In this document: positions 44,431-54,115 of the stretch, one piece after another | How the letters are laid out: each line of letters begins with the position of its first letter | Position numbering within the stretch: the stretch's first letter is position 1 | Origin: Paenibacillus sp. V4I3 | Lineage (GTDB): Bacteria; Bacillota; Bacilli; Paenibacillales; NBRC-103111 | NCBI RefSeq assembly: GCF_030817215.1 | Contig: NZ_JAUSZA010000001.1 | Location: 4,190,501 to 4,254,500, forward strand | DNA length: 64,000 nucleotides | Reading direction: 5' to 3' | Notes under the pieces: model-generated | Told to the model about the DNA's origin: nothing | Seen by the model: only the letters and a program-made list of their open reading frames with translations | Database searches by the model: none | Program-made: the position numbers and the translations under genes

Positions 44431-45849
44431 ATGAACGGGATGAAGCTAGTCGATAATCAGGATCAGGCTCAAGATCAGATTAAGCGATTGTTATGTTATT
44501 ATGGTGACGATTTTACCGGGTCAACTGATGTACTCGAAGCTTTGTTTCAGGCAGGGTTGAAAACGATCTTGTTTCTGGAGCCACCTTCACCGGAAATGCT
44601 GCGGGAGCAGTTTCGAGACGTGGATTGTTATGGGGTGGCGGGTGTGGGACGGTCTTTATCACATGAAGAGATGGAGAAGGAATTACGTCCGTTGTTTACA
44701 ACGATGAAGATGACCGGAGCGGTTGTTGTGCATTATAAGATATGCTCAACGTTTGATTCTTCACCTGATATCGGAAGTATCGGAAAAGCGATGGAGATCG
44801 GCAGGGATGTATTCGGTGGACGTTATGTGCCTTTATTAGTGGGCGTGCCCTATTTACGAAGGTATACACTCTTTGGCAATCATTTTGCGGCAGCAGGAGA
44901 GCGCATACATAGGCTCGACCGCCATCCTACGATGTCGCAGCATCCCGTGACTCCGATGGTAGAAGCGGATATACGGAAGCATTTGCAAAAGCAAACGAAA
45001 ATGCAAACTTCATTGTTTGATATTTTAGCGCTTGAAGGACCCGATGTAGAGGTGCATGGGAAATTAGAGCAATTAATTGAAAACGAACGGCCTGATGTCG
45101 TGTTATTCGATGTTCTGGATGAGCCTCGATTAGAAAAAGCAGGCCGTTCGATCTGGCAGGAAGCGAATGATGGCGAGGGATTGTTTGTAGTCGGCTCATC
45201 AGGTGTTGAATACGCGCTCAATGCTTGCTGGAAAGCAGATGGTATCTTACCACCCGCAGAGCAAGATGTAGTTGCGGTTGAATCTGTCGATCGTCTTTTA
45301 GTGGTGTCGGGCAGCTGCTCACCAGTTACAGATAAACAAATTCAGCGTGCTTTGGAGGCAGGATTCACCGGAATTCGGGTTCCGATGAATGAATTGATCC
45401 AACCGGAGCTGGCTCAGGAAGCGCAGTTGCGATTGCAGCAAGAGGCGCGATCGGTGCTGGAGAGCGGTCGAAGTGTGGTACTGTATACAGCCTCGGGACC
45501 ACAAGACCAGACGATTGCTCTCATTCGTGAAACGCTTGCTGCACAAGGGCTTAAGGCCGAAGACAGCGGGCGTCTGCTGGGCAAGGCGCTTGGTATGCTG
45601 ACCAGAGAATTAGTGGTAGAGACAGGTCTTTCTCGCATTCTTATCGCTGGCGGGGATACATCAGGCTATATAACCCGTGAGTTGGGTATTTATGCACTAG
45701 CCTGTAAGGCGGCGCTGGAGCCTGGTGGACCTTTATGCCGTGCATATTCGACAGAGGCGCAGTTTGACGGTCTGGAGCTTGTACTGAAAGGCGGTCAAGT
45801 CGGTGGTGAGAATTTTTTTGAGAAGGTAAGAGTTGGCACGTCATTGTAA
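44431..45849 (+). CDS. DUF1537 four-carbon acid-sugar kinase family protein (OiaK/OtnK-like)
   Basis: A 472-aa two-domain kinase. The N-terminal substrate domain opens [20 protein letters not shown], where the DDFTGS loop binds the sugar acid. The C-terminal nucleotide domain holds [21 protein letters not shown] and the [14 protein letters not shown] glycine-rich loop. The family phosphorylates acids such as threonate, erythronate, 3-oxo-tetronates or 3-oxo-isoapionate. The start lies 7 bases after the RuBisCO-like gene, so they are co-translated. It is longer and clearly different from the second DUF1537 gene at 54116, indicating distinct substrates. Confidence 0.88.
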   Translation: MNGMKLVDNQDQAQDQIKRLLCYYGDDFTGSTDVLEALFQAGLKTILFLEPPSPEMLREQFRDVDCYGVAGVGRSLSHEEMEKELRPLFTTMKMTGAVVVHYKICSTFDSSPDIGSIGKAMEIGRDVFGGRYVPLLVGVPYLRRYTLFGNHFAAAGERIHRLDRHPTMSQHPVTPMVEADIRKHLQKQTKMQTSLFDILALEGPDVEVHGKLEQLIENERPDVVLFDVLDEPRLEKAGRSIWQEANDGEGLFVVGSSGVEYALNACWKADGILPPAEQDVVAVESVDRLLVVSGSCSPVTDKQIQRALEAGFTGIRVPMNELIQPELAQEAQLRLQQEARSVLESGRSVVLYTASGPQDQTIALIRETLAAQGLKAEDSGRLLGKALGMLTRELVVETGLSRILIAGGDTSGYITRELGIYALACKAALEPGGPLCRAYSTEAQFDGLELVLKGGQVGGENFFEKVRVGTSL

Positions 45850-45926
45850 AAAATTGTGCATGGCTATGCGATATGACGTTCGGGTGGCGAAGGTCGTGGT
45901 ATTGCATAAATACTTGGGAGGTATTC

Positions 45927-48209
45927 ATGGATAAAATTTGGTTTCGGCAGCCGGCTGCCGAATGGAACGAAGCGCTGCCGATTGGGAATGGCAGGCTGGG
46001 GGGCATGATTTTTGGCAAGGTTGCCAAGGAAAAAATTCAGCTGAACGAGGATTCGGTTTGGTATGGGGGACCGAAGGAACGCGACAATCCGGATGCCCTG
46101 CAGCATCTTCCGCAAATCCGTCAATGGATCGCGGAAGGGCAAATCCGCAAAGCGGAGCAGCTTGCGGTAATGGCGCTTTCTGGCGTCCCGGAGGGGCAGC
46201 GCCACTATATGCCGCTCGCCGATTTGACGCTGGCGTTTACCGGTCACGAAGATGAGGTCGAAGATTATCTGAGGGAGCTTGACTTAAGTACTGGCATCGC
46301 ATCCGTATCTTACCGAACGGGCGGTGTTCGTTATAAACGCGAGATGCTTTCAAGTCACATCGATCAGGTGTTGGCGGTTCGGCTGGAGGCTGACAGGCCT
46401 GGCGCCTTATCGTTAACCGCGCGTCTGATGCGGGGCGAGAAAAATAAGTATGCAGAACAAATAGGCAGGCTGTCCGATCACAGTATTGCGATCCGAGGCA
46501 ATTGCGGCGGCGGTGGTTCCGAATTTTGTGCCGTATTGTTTGCGGAGGCTCAAGGAGGCGCCGTCAGCGTTATCGGTGAACATTTGATCGTGGATCGAGC
46601 CGACAGTTTGACACTCTACATAGCGGCAGCCACCTCATTCCGTTACGAAGATCCGGAGGCAGTATGCGTCAGACGGGTAGAGGAAGCGGTATCGAAAACG
46701 TACCCGCGGTTGAAGGACGACCATCAGGAAGACTTCGGACGTCTGTTTGACCGAGTTTCCTTTAAGCTGGAACCCCCTTCGGAAGAAGCTAAGGATTTAC
46801 CAACAGATAAGAGGCTTGAGCGGGTTCGCGAGGGCGGCGAAGATTCAGGGATCATCCCGCTCTATTTTCAATATGGTCGGTATTTGCTCATATCCAGCAG
46901 CCGTCCAGGCTCCTTGCCTGCCAACTTGCAGGGTATTTGGAATGATAAAATTGAGCCGCCGTGGGACAGCAAATATACGATCAATATTAATGCTCAGATG
47001 AATTATTGGCCTGCGGAAACATGTAATTTGTCGGAGTGCCACGAGCCACTGTTCGACCTGATCGAGCGGATGCGCGAGCGCGGACGGAAGACCGCACAAA
47101 TCATGTACGGCTGCCGAGGATTCGTTGCGCATCACAATACGGATATTTGGGGCGATACTTCTCCGCAGGACATATATATTCCGGCAACGTACTGGCCGAT
47201 GGGCGCTGCATGGCTTTGTTTGCACCTGTGGGAGCATTTCGAATTTGGCGGCGACCGCGAATTTTTGCTGCGAGCTTATGAAACGATGAAAGAATCGGCA
47301 TTGTTCTTTCTTGACTATTTAATAGAAACTCCGGACGGCAGGCTGGTGACCTGCCCATCCGTATCGCCGGAAAATACGTACGTGCTGCCAAATGGGGAAA
47401 GAGGCTGCCTCACTATGGGACCGGCGATGGATAATCAAATCTTACATGCTTTGTTCTCAGGATGTATTCGGGCAAGCGAATTGTTGGAAGCGGATGAAGC
47501 GCTGCGGGAAGAGTGGATTCATGTCCGCAGTCGGCTTCCGGAGCCGAAAATCGGCCGTTACGGCCAACTGCAGGAATGGCTCGAGGATTACGAAGAGAAG
47601 AAGGCCGGACACCGGCATATTTCCCATCTGTTCGGACTTCATCCCGGCAGTCAAATTAACGTTCGGGAAACACCGGCATTGGCCGAGGCAGCGCGCAAAA
47701 CGTTGGAGCGCAGACTTGCACACGGAGGCGGGCATACCGGTTGGAGCCGGGCGTGGATCATCAATTTCTGGGCTCGTCTGGAAGACGGAGAGGCCGCATA
47801 TGAGAACGTCATGGCTCTGCTAAGCAAATCGACACTGCCGAATCTGCTTGATAACCACCCTCCGTTTCAAATCGATGGCAACTTCGGGGGAACTGCGGGC
47901 ATCGCCGAAATGCTGCTGCAAAGCCATGCCGGAGAACTTCACTTGCTGCCGGCGCTGCCAATGGCATGGTCGGACGGAGAAGTGAAGGGACTGAGGGCAC
48001 GAGGGGGCTTTGAGGTGGATATCAAATGGAGGAGCGGAAAACTCGAAACGGCCGAGGTACGATCGCAGCTCGGTGGTATTTGTCGTCTTCGAACGAGTGT
48101 CGAAGTTCGTATAGTTGGAACTGAACTCTTAAAAGATTATTCGTTATTGGATCAAGTGGTGTGGTTTAAGACGGTCCCCGGAATGGCTTATGTCATCGAG
48201 TCGGTCTAA
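45927..48209 (+). CDS. GH95 alpha-L-fucosidase/alpha-L-galactosidase
   Basis: A 760-aa inverting glycosidase. It has the N-terminal sandwich ([28 protein letters not shown]), the helical barrel and a C-terminal sandwich. Active-site features are [12 protein letters not shown], containing both catalytic Asn, the general-acid region around SPENTY, and the base-type Asp in [18 protein letters not shown]. No signal peptide is present, so it acts on imported oligosaccharides. ATG at 45927 has GGGAGG 6 bases upstream; the longer frame from 45873 lacks support. GH95 members act on fucose or, with small changes, L-galactose, as in rhamnogalacturonan-II. Confidence 0.92.
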   Translation: MDKIWFRQPAAEWNEALPIGNGRLGGMIFGKVAKEKIQLNEDSVWYGGPKERDNPDALQHLPQIRQWIAEGQIRKAEQLAVMALSGVPEGQRHYMPLADLTLAFTGHEDEVEDYLRELDLSTGIASVSYRTGGVRYKREMLSSHIDQVLAVRLEADRPGALSLTARLMRGEKNKYAEQIGRLSDHSIAIRGNCGGGGSEFCAVLFAEAQGGAVSVIGEHLIVDRADSLTLYIAAATSFRYEDPEAVCVRRVEEAVSKTYPRLKDDHQEDFGRLFDRVSFKLEPPSEEAKDLPTDKRLERVREGGEDSGIIPLYFQYGRYLLISSSRPGSLPANLQGIWNDKIEPPWDSKYTININAQMNYWPAETCNLSECHEPLFDLIERMRERGRKTAQIMYGCRGFVAHHNTDIWGDTSPQDIYIPATYWPMGAAWLCLHLWEHFEFGGDREFLLRAYETMKESALFFLDYLIETPDGRLVTCPSVSPENTYVLPNGERGCLTMGPAMDNQILHALFSGCIRASELLEADEALREEWIHVRSRLPEPKIGRYGQLQEWLEDYEEKKAGHRHISHLFGLHPGSQINVRETPALAEAARKTLERRLAHGGGHTGWSRAWIINFWARLEDGEAAYENVMALLSKSTLPNLLDNHPPFQIDGNFGGTAGIAEMLLQSHAGELHLLPALPMAWSDGEVKGLRARGGFEVDIKWRSGKLETAEVRSQLGGICRLRTSVEVRIVGTELLKDYSLLDQVVWFKTVPGMAYVIESV

Positions 48210-48230
48210 ATCGTGATCCAATGTAAGTAG

Positions 48231-48282
48231 AAAAAGAGCTGTCCACCTTGTAGTCCTACACTGGTCGAAAGCTCTTTTTTTT
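48231..48282 (+). terminator. Terminator after GH95
   Basis: AAAGAGCT and AGCTCTTT close a 30-base loop and are followed by a long T run, 20 bases after the stop. Confidence 0.65.
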
Positions 48283-48284
48283 GT

Positions 48285-48557
48285 TGTTGAAGGTTCCCAA
48301 AAGTAATATAACGGTTGAAATTGTCCATTTGAAGCGAAATCGACACGAAACATTGTACTTTTGAGACTGTCGATCAATATAAGTCTCAAAAAAGCTTTTT
48401 AAATATGTCGAATTAATTGATTTTCAGCGAGATTTATAGAATAAGAGCCTCTTTATAAGGTTGTTTTTCATCGTTCCAGATGCTTGGGAAAGCGGAAGCG
48501 GGTTTGTAACGATGTTTTTCAATCTTACAGACGAGAAAAGAGCGGACCTGTAAAATG
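48285..48557. other. Intergenic stretch between converging GH95 and GH78 genes
   Basis: No gene is seen. At 48418-48468 lies one copy of the AATAAGAGCCTC repeat described at 53719-53910, preceded by TGATTTTCAGCGA, which agrees at 12 of 13 positions with 53801-53813. It may act as 3'-end structure for the minus-strand GH78 transcript. Confidence 0.5.
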
Positions 48558-51224
48558 TTATATTTCGCTATTAAAACAGTACTGTCCCGAAGATACGCGA
48601 AGGACGGCATACCCGGCTTCATAACCGATGATCTCGACGCACGGTACTTTCTCAATCATAGATCCGTTTTCTGTAATCGCGTCCATGGATATCGCCGGGA
48701 CGTATACATCTCCTGAACAGTTTGCAGGAATGACCACGTTTAACGTCAACTGATTATGATCAGTTCGCTTCCAAACTACACGCAAACATCCAATTGGCAG
48801 CTGGTGCTCAGCCTTGACTTCTTCCAATCCTTGGGGGAATGCCGGTTTAATCGTCACCTTATAACTTTCAAAGTCAGGGTCATATCGATAATCGATTCCA
48901 GCCAAACCGGCGTATAACCATTCCTCCAAGTGACCGAGCATAAAATGGTTTTGCGATTTGCCAACGGTCGGACCGTCCCACGCTTCCGTCAACGTCGTCG
49001 CACCGTGTGCGATTTGATATCCGTAGCTCGGATGATCAGTTTGTCGAGTCATTTCGTAGATGATGTCCGAACGGCCATTCAGCGCGAGTGCAAGCAGCAC
49101 ATAACGATGCCCGACATCGCCCGCTGTCGTATGATAACCATGCAGACGAATGTCTTCGATCACTCGGGATAGTACGGTTTCCTTATACGGCTCATCGACA
49201 AGCCCCAATACAAGCGGCATGGCGTTCGAGGTTTGACTGCCTGTCGCATAACGGGATGTTTCCCGTTCAAAAAATGCGTCATTAAACGCCGATTTGATCT
49301 TCTCCCGCAGGGCTGCGTAGTTGACGGCGTCCTGGCTGTTGTTTAACAAGCTTGCGATTTGTGCGAAAATATCTACGATATGGTAAAACATCGCTGTTTC
49401 AGTATGAGAGACTGGTGTCTTTTGTGCGAACCCGGGTCCTTTTTCCCCGACATCATACCAATCACCAAGCCCTTGACTGACGATTAAATGATCGGAGCCT
49501 TCTGTCACGTAATCGATGTACGCTTTCATACCCTCATAATGCTCGGCCAAAATCCGAGTGTTGCCGTACATACGAAATAGGTTCCATCCTGTCAGCACAT
49601 ACGCACCGCCCCACGAAACGGAATCGCGGAAACAGCGCCACTTATCGGAAAACACGACATATTCGGGTGCCGTCGTTGGCACCATCCCACTGGGCAGTTG
49701 GGCATCTCTGATGTCTTCCATCGTTTTCGTTAACAAGGGTTCAATCTGATAATTGAATGCTACGGCAGAGCCCATCAGATGGACTTGTTCCAACCATCCG
49801 AGCTTTTCTCGATGGGGACAATCCGTAAACAGGCTTTTCATGTTGCTAAGAATCGCTTGATTAATAATCTTGTGCGTCCGGTTCAGCATAGTATCCGAGC
49901 TTTCGAACCTTCCTAAAAATTTCGTATCTGGGTAGATCATCTGTCCTTCAATGGTGACAAGAACGGGGTAATCCGTAGGGGACCCGGACGAATCTGCGGG
50001 AATAGCGCCTTCGATTTGTACATAACGAAAACCGTAATAGCTGAACCGAGGCGACCAGATTTCTTCTCCGTTTCCTTTCAGGATGTAGGAAAATCTGTAT
50101 GGGGAACCGGTCCATTTTTGATTGGCCGTACCGTCATCCTTCAATAGTTCTGCTGGGGATAGGGTGATCTTGGAACCTTCCTGACCAACAACGGATATTT
50201 CAACCCATCCTGAAAAGTTTTGCCCGAAATCGGCGACATACACGCCTGGTGTAGGTTGCGATATGCTCACTGGTTTGAAGGTCTGCATGACTTTCAAAGG
50301 AGAAAGCGCTTGTGATTTCAGCTTTCCAACAGGCGGGGCAACCTCGGCAGCGTATCCCCAGGCTTCGCGTTCCGTGAAACCGGGCAAATCCCAACCCGCT
50401 TGCACACGGCGTGCGTCAAAGTCCTCGCCTCCATATATGCATGAAAAGGTGATCGGTCCCGCAGAGGTTTCCCAGTCCTGATTACTGGCAATCGTGACGG
50501 TCGTTCCATCGGTATGCGTGATTTCGAGCTGGATCAGACATCTCGGGGTACCAAAGGAATGTTTGAATTTGCTGTAACGGCCGCCCGTCACGTTGAAAAA
50601 TCCATTCCCGAGCATAACGCCCACCGCGTTAGCGCCATTTTTCACTTCGTCAGTCACATCGTAAACGCAGTAGAGACAAGTTTTGTCAAAGTTAGTCCAT
50701 CCGGGCGTAAGCACATGATCGCTGACCTTGTTTCCATTTAACCGAAGCTCGTATTGTCCCAAACCGCATATGTAAGCTCTTGCTCTTTCCACAGATTTAT
50801 CTAGGTTGAATTCATATCGGAACAAAGGAAGCGAAGCACGTTCCTGCGGCTCTCCGTCAGGTTCACCAATCCAACGGGCTGCCCAATCATTCTCGTTTAA
50901 AAGTCCCATTTCCCACCATGATACCGGACTTTCCGACATCTGATCGTTTTGATCCCAAAACTGAAGCTTCCAATAGTAGCGAGTGCGGGACTGTAGCGGA
51001 GGGCCTTCATATAGAATATGTACGTTTTTCCTGCTGGCCATTTTCCTGCTATCCCATAGGAAGCGCTGCACACATTCCTCTTCGGTTGACACCACGATCC
51101 GGTAGGCTGTTTGCATTTGTGAGCGAATGAGACCGGATTTGTAGCTCCAGCCGAAAGCAGGGCGTGTGACATCGACGCCAATAGGGCATATTTTGCTTTC
51201 AACAAACATTTCATCCAGGTGCAT
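48558..51224 (-). CDS. GH78 alpha-L-rhamnosidase (first copy)
   Basis: An 888-aa enzyme that removes terminal alpha-L-rhamnose. Domain order is an N-terminal fibronectin-like domain (MHLDEMFVESK, YYWKLQFWD), Bac_rhamnosid_N (RARAYICGLGQYELRLNGNKV), a CBM67-like sandwich, the six-hairpin barrel, and a C-terminal sandwich. The acidic motif is DCPHREKLGWLEQVH, and the second catalytic Glu is in TTLTEAWDGP. There is no signal peptide. ATG at 51224 has AAGGAG 10 bases upstream. It is the second gene of a minus-strand pair with the propeller glycosidase, and belongs to a different GH78 clade from the copy at 59196. Confidence 0.93.
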   Translation of the reverse strand: MHLDEMFVESKICPIGVDVTRPAFGWSYKSGLIRSQMQTAYRIVVSTEEECVQRFLWDSRKMASRKNVHILYEGPPLQSRTRYYWKLQFWDQNDQMSESPVSWWEMGLLNENDWAARWIGEPDGEPQERASLPLFRYEFNLDKSVERARAYICGLGQYELRLNGNKVSDHVLTPGWTNFDKTCLYCVYDVTDEVKNGANAVGVMLGNGFFNVTGGRYSKFKHSFGTPRCLIQLEITHTDGTTVTIASNQDWETSAGPITFSCIYGGEDFDARRVQAGWDLPGFTEREAWGYAAEVAPPVGKLKSQALSPLKVMQTFKPVSISQPTPGVYVADFGQNFSGWVEISVVGQEGSKITLSPAELLKDDGTANQKWTGSPYRFSYILKGNGEEIWSPRFSYYGFRYVQIEGAIPADSSGSPTDYPVLVTIEGQMIYPDTKFLGRFESSDTMLNRTHKIINQAILSNMKSLFTDCPHREKLGWLEQVHLMGSAVAFNYQIEPLLTKTMEDIRDAQLPSGMVPTTAPEYVVFSDKWRCFRDSVSWGGAYVLTGWNLFRMYGNTRILAEHYEGMKAYIDYVTEGSDHLIVSQGLGDWYDVGEKGPGFAQKTPVSHTETAMFYHIVDIFAQIASLLNNSQDAVNYAALREKIKSAFNDAFFERETSRYATGSQTSNAMPLVLGLVDEPYKETVLSRVIEDIRLHGYHTTAGDVGHRYVLLALALNGRSDIIYEMTRQTDHPSYGYQIAHGATTLTEAWDGPTVGKSQNHFMLGHLEEWLYAGLAGIDYRYDPDFESYKVTIKPAFPQGLEEVKAEHQLPIGCLRVVWKRTDHNQLTLNVVIPANCSGDVYVPAISMDAITENGSMIEKVPCVEIIGYEAGYAVLRVSSGQYCFNSEI

Positions 51225-51262
51225 CGGTTTGAGTCTCCTTTTAACCATCCTCTAATAGGAAT

Positions 51263-52267
51263 TCATTGACGAAAGACATCTTGCGAGGCGGCCACACTAA
51301 TCGTTCGGAACTCTTTAGCGTAATTTTTTGTCGGATCGCCATCCTTATAGGGTCTGCAGGAGCAATAGAAGTGATATAGCACGCCATTATGCGTAATGAC
51401 GGAAGGCTTATGGGCAAAAATGGAGTCGATGGTTCCCTCTTCTCCAACGTGAATGATCGGATCGGGATATTTGTCCCAATGTAAAAGATCCTTCGAAAGC
51501 GCAATCCCTTCTTGTGCTTGCTTGTAATTATAGCCAAAGAAATACATAACCCATTGGTCTTTATCCTGTAAAACACAAGGGTCGCTGACAAAACCAGAGT
51601 CCCATCTTTCCGGAGAGACACATAATATGGGGTTTTGCTCGTATCTTTGCCAATGCATCAGGTCAGTGGAGAGAGCAACGCCTGTCTGTTCGATCCATTT
51701 CCCCTTATTCGTGTTTTTGGCATTATAAAACAAATAGAAAGTGTCATCATGTTCAATTAGGCATTCCTTGTATAAACCGCCTTTTTCCCAATCCGCACCT
51801 GCCTCCGGGGTTAGAATCGGATCAGAGTATCTGTGCCACTCCAGCAGCTGTTCATCTTCCGTCCATGCGATTCCGATTTTTGCCGAACCTTCTTCGTACC
51901 CGAACTCAGGATAGGCGTGATAGAGCAGCCAGTATTTGTTGTTCCATTTCTTGAGCAATGGTGGAGCATCGATCTGATTTTCCTTCAAGATCCATGTTCC
52001 TGCTATATTTTTCGAATCCCAGCCTGAACCTTCATCTCGTCGTAAAATCACACTTAGGTGATCCCAGTGTAACAGGTCTTTGCTTGTGGCCAAGGCTGTT
52101 TGATAACCCGTACCGTCAAACCCTACATACATCATGTAAAACTTATCGTTATGCTGAAAGACAAAGGGGCAATCAACAGCACGTTCATCAAAATGACCGG
52201 GGACGCCGGATCCGACAAGCACCGGTCTACCCAATTTATATGGTGTTACATAGGGCCCAATATTCAT
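51263..52267 (-). CDS. Five-bladed beta-propeller glycosidase-like protein (GH43/GH32/GH130 fold)
   Basis: A 334-aa protein built of repeated blades, each with an F/Y-Y-M/L-F/Y strand and a SKDLLHWD hairpin: DKFYMMYVGF...ATSKDLLHWDHL, KYWLLYHAYPEF, TFYLFYNAKN...STDLMHWQRY, QWVMYFFGYN...SKDLLHWDKY. Acidic residues near the blade starts (DERAVDCPF, DAPPLLKK, DSGFVSDPCV) could be the catalytic set, as in GH43/GH32, but the family is not certain. Start at 52267 has GAGGAG 10 bases upstream. Co-transcription with GH78 suggests removal of an arabinose, xylose or galactose unit next to rhamnose. Confidence 0.75.
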   Translation of the reverse strand: MNIGPYVTPYKLGRPVLVGSGVPGHFDERAVDCPFVFQHNDKFYMMYVGFDGTGYQTALATSKDLLHWDHLSVILRRDEGSGWDSKNIAGTWILKENQIDAPPLLKKWNNKYWLLYHAYPEFGYEEGSAKIGIAWTEDEQLLEWHRYSDPILTPEAGADWEKGGLYKECLIEHDDTFYLFYNAKNTNKGKWIEQTGVALSTDLMHWQRYEQNPILCVSPERWDSGFVSDPCVLQDKDQWVMYFFGYNYKQAQEGIALSKDLLHWDKYPDPIIHVGEEGTIDSIFAHKPSVITHNGVLYHFYCSCRPYKDGDPTKNYAKEFRTISVAASQDVFRQ

Positions 52268-52356
52268 CGTTTTCACACTCCTCAACTGTGGTTAGAACTT
52301 GTGACAGATGTAACTTATTTTAAGATTACTATCATACATCTTCCTACTGAGGGGGG

Positions 52357-52387
52357 GATTGAATCCGATATATAGGGCGATTGAATC
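52357..52387. promoter_or_regulatory. Direct-repeat operator candidate in the divergent control region
   Basis: GATTGAATC occurs at 52357-52365 and 52379-52387, exactly 22 bases (two helical turns) apart, a spacing used by AraC-type activators. Between them lies TATAGGGCGA, which in the sense of the minus-strand GH78 unit reads TCGCCCTATA. The same ten bases, in the same sense, occur at 59111-59120 before the second GH78 gene. Confidence 0.45.
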
Positions 52388-52404
52388 TTCAACTTACAGC
52401 TGCA

Positions 52405-52433
52405 TTGACATCGCCTGTAAGCGGGCGTAGGAT
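52405..52433 (+). promoter_or_regulatory. Promoter of the alcohol dehydrogenase gene
   Basis: Perfect TTGACA (52405-52410), 17-base spacer, TAGGAT (52428-52433, 4/6), just before the ribosome site of the dehydrogenase gene. Confidence 0.45.
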
Positions 52434-52474
52434 GAGGGGGAATTGTGGAAGTTTCGTTCGGAAGGGGGACTACA

Positions 52475-53659
52475 GTGAAAGCCGATTATGTATCCAATCC
52501 GTACATGTTTCAGACAGCTGGCAGCATTGTCGCCGGACGTAATACCATCGCCCAACTGATTCCGCGAATCAAGTTGCTCGGCGAATTTCGGCATGCGGTG
52601 ATCGTTACACAGCCTTCTATAGTAGCGCTGGGGGTTATCGAGCAAATCGGCGTCGAGCTCAAGCAAGCGGGTATATCCAGCCATTGTATAACAGAGGTGA
52701 AGCCGGAACCGACGGTTGACAATATACGCGCAGTATTCGCTAATATATCCGCAGAACCTGTGGATTTGTTGATAGGTATTGGTGGAGGAAGCGTTCTCGA
52801 TGCTACGAAAATATTTTCCGTTTTGCTGACTAATCCAACGGACGTGCAGAGTTTGATCGGCACCGATCTCGTTTCGCAACCGGGCATCCCGACAGTTCTA
52901 GTGCCGACGACTTCGGGCACCGGTTCCGAAGTGACGCCCAATGCGATTGTAACCGTTCCCGAAGAACAGTTGAAGGTCGGTGTAATTAGCAGGCATTTGC
53001 TACCCAAGCTGGTCATTATCGATCCAGTTTTGACGGTAAGCCTGCCGCAACCGATTACGGCAGCAACGGGAATGGATGCTTTTACGCATGCCTTGGAATC
53101 GTATATATCCATCAAAGCCAATCCAGTTAGCAACATGTTTGCCTTGGAATCAATACGCTTGATTGCAGACAGTCTGGTTCATGCCTATCATAATGGCTCG
53201 GATCTCGGAGCGAGGGAGAAAATGCTGCTCGGGTCGATGTACGGCGGCATGGCATTGAGTGCGGCAGGCACAGCAGCCGTACATGCGCTCGCTTATCCGC
53301 TCGGGGGCAAGTTCAACATTTCGCACGGAGTTGCCAATTCAATGCTGCTGCCGCATGTCATGGCCTATAATATGGATGCCATATCTGGGCGGCTTGGAAA
53401 CGTAGCCCATGCCATGGGACTACAGGTGGAAAAAGGGGGAGGGAAGGACTCATCTGAACGGGTGATCGAGCAGATTTTTGAGTGGACTTCAGAGATGCAT
53501 ATCCCGCAAAATTTGCGTGAATTCGGCATTACGGATCAGGATGTGGATGATTTGGCGATCGCAGCATCAAAGGTCACCAGGCTTTTAAATAATAATCCGA
53601 AGCCGATGGACTTGGAATCGATTAAGTCTGTTTACCGGAAACTGTTCCCAAAATTATAA
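52475..53659 (+). CDS. Iron-containing alcohol dehydrogenase
   Basis: A 394-aa group III dehydrogenase. NAD(P) loop GGGSVLDATK, the following PTTSGTGSEVTPNAI, and metal ligands in MDAFTHALESYIS and HGVANSMLLPHVMAYN are intact. Family members act on 1,2-propanediol/lactaldehyde (FucO), other alcohols or hydroxy acids. With fucose- and rhamnose-releasing enzymes around it, lactaldehyde reduction or sugar-acid oxidation are both plausible. Two starts are possible: GTG 52445 (GAGGGGG, 4 bases) and GTG 52475 (AAGGGGG, 7 bases); the second is preferred. Confidence 0.88.
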   Translation: MKADYVSNPYMFQTAGSIVAGRNTIAQLIPRIKLLGEFRHAVIVTQPSIVALGVIEQIGVELKQAGISSHCITEVKPEPTVDNIRAVFANISAEPVDLLIGIGGGSVLDATKIFSVLLTNPTDVQSLIGTDLVSQPGIPTVLVPTTSGTGSEVTPNAIVTVPEEQLKVGVISRHLLPKLVIIDPVLTVSLPQPITAATGMDAFTHALESYISIKANPVSNMFALESIRLIADSLVHAYHNGSDLGAREKMLLGSMYGGMALSAAGTAAVHALAYPLGGKFNISHGVANSMLLPHVMAYNMDAISGRLGNVAHAMGLQVEKGGGKDSSERVIEQIFEWTSEMHIPQNLREFGITDQDVDDLAIAASKVTRLLNNNPKPMDLESIKSVYRKLFPKL

Positions 53660-53718
53660 AACGAGTACTATATACATCAACATCAAAGCGAGATGAGCGG
53701 ATGAGCCATCGTTCAATA

Positions 53719-53910
53719 AATAAGAGCTTCCAGGGACTTCTAATTCTTTGTCATAAGATCGAATCCTTAAAATAGCAGTCTCCAAAGACCTTTATCTGTT
53801 TGATTTTCACCGAAATGAAGAAAAGCCTTAAGAATAAGAGCCTCTACGGGCTCCTATTTCCACTAAATGCGATAAAATTGACAAATTAACAGCCTCTAAA
53901 GACTCTTATT
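53719..53910. repeat. Cluster of four imperfect palindromic repeats
   Basis: Units at 53719-53745, 53771-53794, 53833-53859 and 53884-53910 are variants of AATAAGAGCCTC-loop-GACTCTTATT, about 24-27 bases each and roughly palindromic. The clearest hairpin is the third (AATAAGAGCC with GGGCTCCTATT, nine of ten paired). A relative lies at 48440-48468. No reading frame spans them. Confidence 0.6.
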
Positions 53911-53977
53911 CGCAAGAATGCCCCTCACCAGATAAAATTTGTTTAGAAAGCGTTCTAGTTGTTGGTCGTTGGTCGTT

Positions 53978-54097
53978 TCTGAGCGAATGCTTACGAAGCA
54001 AGTTTTGATAAGAAAAGGTCAGTGAGTGCTTACGTAGTAGGTTTTCTAGTGAAAACTCAGCTAATTCTTACGAAGTAAGTTTTGCTAAAGCAAAACG
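53978..54097 (+). repeat. Three tandem two-hairpin leader repeats before the second acid-sugar kinase
   Basis: Copies at 53978-54018, 54019-54056 and 54057-54097 share TCAG, then CTTACGAAGTAAG, then TTTTGCTAAAGCAAAA with substitutions. Each copy folds as two small hairpins (CTTAC/GTAAG and TTTTGCT/AGCAAAA). The third copy is perfect and ends three bases before AAGGAGG (54100-54106). The position suggests an effect on translation start or mRNA stability. Confidence 0.65.
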
Positions 54098-54115
54098 CTA
54101 AGGAGGAAACCGCAA

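Noticed and set aside
53944-53957. TAGAAAGCGTTCTA palindrome as a cre site
   Set aside because: It is a neat inverted repeat but only about 10 of 14 positions match the CcpA consensus. It could be part of the neighbouring repeat cluster.
53978-54097. CRISPR array
   Set aside because: The three units are directly adjacent with no unique spacers, diverge from each other, and no cas genes are near.
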